The position numbers and the translations under genes are program-made. A stretch of DNA of 64,000 bases from an uncultured Lachnospiraceae bacterium. Lineage in GTDB: Bacteria; Bacillota; Clostridia; Lachnospirales; Lachnospiraceae. Shown here one piece after another: positions 60,552-64,000 of the stretch (its first letter is position 1; each line of letters starts with the position of its first letter). The notes under the pieces are model-generated. The model was not told where the DNA came from. It did not search any database and saw only the letters and a program-made list of their open reading frames with translations. Location: assembly GCA_910579685.1 (NCBI GenBank), contig CAJTVN010000003.1:1-64000 (forward strand). The letters are read 5' to 3'.

Positions 60552-63212
60552 CTAAACATTCTCCTCTCTCACCGCCTCAATAATCGTATCTCTCCGGATT
60601 CTCCCCGCACAGGCAAGGTAGGAGACCGCCACGGCGGCCATGACGGCCAGAATGCTGACAAAGAGCTTGCCCCAGGGAAGCCAGGAAGCCATCTCCCTCC
60701 ACGATACATCCAGTAATATCATTAAAAGCTGCAGCATGGCAAAGACAGCAGGTAATGCGATCATCACGGGCGTGAGAGCCATGCGGATCGCTTCCAGCGC
60801 AAGCATCTTTTCCACTCCCTGATTATCCATTCCAACGCAGCGGAGCATGGCAAATTCCCTGCGGCGTCTCATCATGGAATGGGAGACCGCAGACAGCGTA
60901 TTTGACACCCCGATCAGTCCCATAAGAAAGCCGATGCAGTTTATCACCATGCCCATGGCCCGCATTCCTGCCGCATTGTTTTTCTTTTCCTGTTCCGTAC
61001 TGATAACAAAAAAGTCTTCCTCCGCCATTGCGCTCTCACACAGCCGTGTAATCCTGTCCGTCACCGCAAGATCATCCTGCGGCTGCGTCTTCACCTTTAA
61101 TTCCACGTTGTAATTTCCAGCTCTCTCCTGATCAAGCCCACTGATCGCAGAATAATAAACGGAAAGGGGCATATACAGATTAACCGTATAGTTATTCCTC
61201 TCATCATCCAGAATCGGGTTCTCCTGCGCAACGGCTCCTATTTCCAGGCGGATGGTTTTGTCCGTACTCATGCGGTCCTCCGTCTTTTCCTCAAGAGTCA
61301 GCTCCTGCCCCGCGGAAAGCTGCAAATGAGAATAGGACAGATTTGCTTTCTGCTCGTTATTGACCGCATCTGGGTATAAAGGCGCCGCACTGTGCGCCAC
61401 CGCCCTGATATTTCCGGTGTTGTAATATTCTGCCGGATCTGCGCCCAGTAAACGGCAGAACTCATCAAACTTTTCCTCCTGCAGGCCGTAAAGATACGCA
61501 CGTATTCTGTACCTTCCATCGCTCTGGGCAATTGCCCATTTATTCAGATCAAGTCCGGCAAAGCCGCCCCTGTCTCTGAACTCCGCCGTCTCCTCCTGGC
61601 CGGATACCCAGAGCGCCATTCTGGTCACACAAAAGTAAGCCCCATCCTGCTCCCCTGGAACAGACAGGATATCCGAAAGCAGATCTCTGTCCGCCTCCGC
61701 CACATGATCCAGCCTTGCTATGATATTATAATATCTCGCTTTTACATTCCTCTCGCTCAAAAAATCGTTCAGACGCATCAATGTGAAAAAGCCTGTAACC
61801 AGCATCAGACACAGCGTAAGGGATGCCACGCCGGCACGAAACGCTTTTCTGTTGGCATAGTGGGCTGCCCCGGCCAGTTCTCCCAGCGTGCCAAACCTGC
61901 CGGAAAAAGCGCAAGGCCTGCGCCTCTTTCCTAACTCCGCACCCCCGTTCTCCTGCATCCGTATGGCCTCCAGAGGTGAAAGCCTGGCAATCCTCCATGC
62001 GGGAAGTGCGGCGGAAATCAGAACCGTGAGAAGAGAAACCGCTGCGGAAAACAGAGCCACCTGAGGCGGAAACCGCACCGTAACGGGAAAATACAGCAGC
62101 TCCCCCGCCAGATCCGAGTAAATTCCCGTCACTGTCTCGGTAAACAGATACCCGATTCCAATACTGAGCAGAACAGGAACCGCAGACAGGACAATTCCTT
62201 CCAGCAGGACAGAACCGGCGATCTGCATGGGAGTGGCTCCCACGGACCGGAACATCCCCAGCTGTCTCATTCTCGCCCGTGCTGATACCTGGAAGGCTCC
62301 ATTTATGATCATCACAAAGCAGCCCATGGCAAGCAGAAGCAGAATTCCATATATAATCGGCACACCCCAGTTCCCTATGGAGAATTCTATTCCGGGAGGA
62401 AAAACAAAGTTCAGTGCCAGAAGAATGGTATGGTAGCGGAAATGATTGTCATATTTGCCGTACTCATTCTTCTCCACTCCCACCGCATCGGCAATCTGCG
62501 GCATGATCTCATAGGTCTTCCGTACATCCTTCAGTCTGACATAGATGACCAGCTCCTCGTCCCCGCCAAGTGAGCTCCTGTCAAGATATCCCATGGCATA
62601 ATATCCGGGAATCGAGGTATTGGTTGTCGCATCCAGCTTGCCAACCAGCGTTACCGATACCTCGCCCGTCCGGTCAAAGACCTCCCCCGCCTGCCTGACG
62701 CGGGTCTCATCCAAAAGCTCCTCCCCCAGTCTTCTCTCCCCTATGGGCATTGTTATGGTATCTCCCAGATGATATCCGGGATTCCTCTCGAAAAAAGACT
62801 TTGACACCACGATCTCCCCGGGGGCTTTGGGCACCCGGCCCTCCAGAACCGCATTCTTTTCCCCCATAAGCTCCCAGTAGTTTTGATCCGCATCCCGCAT
62901 AAGCAGATAAGGAAGCGCACTCCCCTCCGGCAGCTCCAAACAGAAAAAAGGCCCCTTTACCATGGTTCTGTCCACATAGAGATTATTATCCACAATATCA
63001 AGTTTATCCGAAAAGATTTCCCCGCCCAGCTCCGCGTGCCACTGTCCGGATTCATATTCTTCTATTTCGATTCGCCATCCAAGCTCCGTGTAGCCGTAAG
63101 TACACAGGGCACACAGCAGTGTGGAGGCCAGAAGCACGGCAGCCATGATAGATAAGGATGTACGCTTATTTTCCTTTATCGTGTTAAGGGTATAGGAAAA
63201 AAGTACCTTCAT
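60552..63212 (-). CDS. FtsX-family ABC transporter permease (large)
   Basis: An 886-residue permease of the MacB/FtsX type. A first helix (about 24-42) is followed by a large outside domain (about 45-285) and a three-helix FtsX core (about 290-420). An RLSPLEAIRMQE-type linker, a further helix near 490 and a second outside domain come next. The final FtsX core lies at about 775-870 (CIGFLMGLIGVSNTLSAVSHSMMRRRREFAMLRCVGM). Such proteins extract lipoproteins, expel peptides or sense antibiotics rather than import sugars. ATG 63212 follows GGAGGTGGGG and overlaps the ATPase gene by four bases. Confidence 0.9.
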   Translation of the reverse strand: MKVLFSYTLNTIKENKRTSLSIMAAVLLASTLLCALCTYGYTELGWRIEIEEYESGQWHAELGGEIFSDKLDIVDNNLYVDRTMVKGPFFCLELPEGSALPYLLMRDADQNYWELMGEKNAVLEGRVPKAPGEIVVSKSFFERNPGYHLGDTITMPIGERRLGEELLDETRVRQAGEVFDRTGEVSVTLVGKLDATTNTSIPGYYAMGYLDRSSLGGDEELVIYVRLKDVRKTYEIMPQIADAVGVEKNEYGKYDNHFRYHTILLALNFVFPPGIEFSIGNWGVPIIYGILLLLAMGCFVMIINGAFQVSARARMRQLGMFRSVGATPMQIAGSVLLEGIVLSAVPVLLSIGIGYLFTETVTGIYSDLAGELLYFPVTVRFPPQVALFSAAVSLLTVLISAALPAWRIARLSPLEAIRMQENGGAELGKRRRPCAFSGRFGTLGELAGAAHYANRKAFRAGVASLTLCLMLVTGFFTLMRLNDFLSERNVKARYYNIIARLDHVAEADRDLLSDILSVPGEQDGAYFCVTRMALWVSGQEETAEFRDRGGFAGLDLNKWAIAQSDGRYRIRAYLYGLQEEKFDEFCRLLGADPAEYYNTGNIRAVAHSAAPLYPDAVNNEQKANLSYSHLQLSAGQELTLEEKTEDRMSTDKTIRLEIGAVAQENPILDDERNNYTVNLYMPLSVYYSAISGLDQERAGNYNVELKVKTQPQDDLAVTDRITRLCESAMAEEDFFVISTEQEKKNNAAGMRAMGMVINCIGFLMGLIGVSNTLSAVSHSMMRRRREFAMLRCVGMDNQGVEKMLALEAIRMALTPVMIALPAVFAMLQLLMILLDVSWREMASWLPWGKLFVSILAVMAAVAVSYLACAGRIRRDTIIEAVREENV

Positions 63213-63937
63213 CGCCCCACCTCCCCGCAAATCCCTTCCTTGCAGTTCTCTTCGTTCGGGCGGATCCTCTCATCCGCAATGATTTTGCCATCCTCAATCG
63301 TGATAACTCTGTCGGCCTCAACCGCAACCCTCTCGTCATGGGTGATCAGGAGAATGGTCTGCCTGTATTTCTTATTCGAAAGCTTAAGGAGCCCCAGAAT
63401 CTCATCCGAGTTTCTCCGGTCCAGATTCCCCGTAGGCTCATCTGCCAGCAGAATCGCCGGCCGGTAGATCAGCGCTCTCGCAATCGCAGCCCGCTGCTGC
63501 TGCCCTCCCGAAATCTGGCTGGGCAGATGGGTGAGCCGATCCTTCAGCCCCAGCGTCTCCACCAGCTCGTCAAACCGTTTTTCGTCCGGCCTTCGTCCGT
63601 CAAGAAGCATGGGCAGAAGAATATTCTGCCTTATGTTAATAGAAGGAATCAGATTATAAAACTGGTAAACAATACCCACCTTGCGCCTTCTGAAAATTGA
63701 GCTCTGCTTTTCATCCAGCCCGGCAAGATCCGTCCCTTCGATCCAGACTTTTCCGCCGCTTGGACGGTCCACTCCGCCCAGCATATGGAGTAGCGTGGAT
63801 TTTCCGGAACCCGAGGATCCGTTAATCGCCACAAATTCACCCTGTCTCACAGACAGATCCACCTGATCCAGCGCTGTTACAAGCGTCTGCCCGCTGCCGT
63901 ATATTTTCGACAGCTTTTCACATTTTACGATTTCCAT
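63209..63937 (-). CDS. ABC transporter ATP-binding protein (MacB/LolD type)
   Basis: A 242-residue ATPase partnering the FtsX permease. Walker A is NGSSGSGKSTLL near 39, the Q-loop region is VYQFYNLIPSINIRQN, the signature is ISGGQQQRAAIARAL near 142 and Walker B is ILLADEPTGNLD near 162 with THDERVA after it. The start directly follows the stop of an upstream gene. The last about 15 residues are Glu/Cys-rich and variable. Confidence 0.95.
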   Translation of the reverse strand: MEIVKCEKLSKIYGSGQTLVTALDQVDLSVRQGEFVAINGSSGSGKSTLLHMLGGVDRPSGGKVWIEGTDLAGLDEKQSSIFRRRKVGIVYQFYNLIPSINIRQNILLPMLLDGRRPDEKRFDELVETLGLKDRLTHLPSQISGGQQQRAAIARALIYRPAILLADEPTGNLDRRNSDEILGLLKLSNKKYRQTILLITHDERVAVEADRVITIEDGKIIADERIRPNEENCKEGICGEVGR

Positions 63938-64000
63938 TTAACTGCCCTGCCTTTCCGTTCTTTCGCCAAAACCCGCATCGATAATTGCCGCATCCGGCCT
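63938..64000 (-). CDS. C-terminal end of an upstream gene (partial)
   Basis: An open frame of 20 codons (PDAAIIDAGFGERTERQGS at its end) closes with TAA at 63938-63940, adjoining the ATPase start. It runs off the right edge, so no function can be given. The tight spacing suggests one operon with the ABC pair. Confidence 0.45.
   Translation of the reverse strand, partial: RPDAAIIDAGFGERTERQGS

Noticed and set aside
1..64000. CRISPR arrays, tRNA or rRNA genes, insertion sequences, prophage genes
   Set aside because: No regularly spaced repeats, no transposase or integrase motifs and no recognisable tRNA or rRNA sequence were seen on reading; a dedicated tRNA scan was not possible here.

Overview
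The window looks like a chromosomal segment of a spore-forming, anaerobic, mid-GC Firmicute, most probably a Lachnospiraceae-type Clostridium relative. The signs are a conserved sporulation/housekeeping block (HU, rqcP, yabP, yabQ, divIC-type gene, spoIIE, tilS, hpt, ftsH, in the order known from Bacillus and Clostridia), a CotS-like coat protein, a PerR/rubrerythrin/rubredoxin oxygen-defence cluster, AGGAGG-type ribosome binding sites and lipobox lipoproteins. I saw no rRNA, tRNA, CRISPR array, transposase or phage structural gene. Genus and species cannot be fixed from sequence reading alone.

Left part (1-11.5 kb, minus strand): the end of a type I restriction-modification locus (hsdM and a partial, AT-rich hsdS that leaves the window), an LprI-like lipoprotein, a GNAT acetyltransferase, a small unknown protein, a HAD phosphatase, a DHH phosphoesterase, a large KAP-family NTPase with a zinc ribbon and a triplicated module, a LysM-bearing lipoprotein, a remnant of a UvrD-type helicase and a Uma2 nuclease. 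This is the accessory zone most likely to be defence-related.

11.6-22.3 kb, minus strand: a compact vanG-type glycopeptide-resistance cluster, vanR-vanS, an internal terminator, then vanG-vanXY-vanT (D-Ala-D-Ser ligase, D,D-peptidase, membrane serine racemase). Upstream and almost seamlessly joined to vanRS lie degV and two half-ABC exporters.

22.4-46.1 kb: a divergent pair of an M23-like protein and a bactofilin (plus strand), then a long minus-strand housekeeping run: DUF362 protein, SDR, GH13 glycosidase, ftsH-hpt-tilS, spoIIE with a Spo0A-type promoter, divIC/yabQ/yabP/rqcP/hup, a PEGA lipoprotein, a CotS kinase-fold protein, cca, proS, an O-antigen-polymerase-like protein, an AI-2E-type permease, a pseudouridine synthase and a two-component system.

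46.3-48.8 kb, plus strand: perR with a Fur/PerR-type operator, rubrerythrin, a 57-residue rubredoxin and an Rpn-family nuclease-like protein.

48.8-64 kb: a minus-strand operon coding for a lipoprotein, an unusual solute-binding protein with an N-terminal propeller-like half, two MalF/MalG-type permeases and an HlyD-type adaptor, with no ATPase. Divergent from it are two large hybrid histidine kinases in tandem. The window ends in a MacB/FtsX-type ABC pair. The most interesting candidates for undescribed systems are this mixed importer/adaptor/hybrid-kinase region, the zinc ribbon-KAP NTPase paired with the LysM lipoprotein, and the attachment of degV plus an ABC exporter to the vanRS genes.
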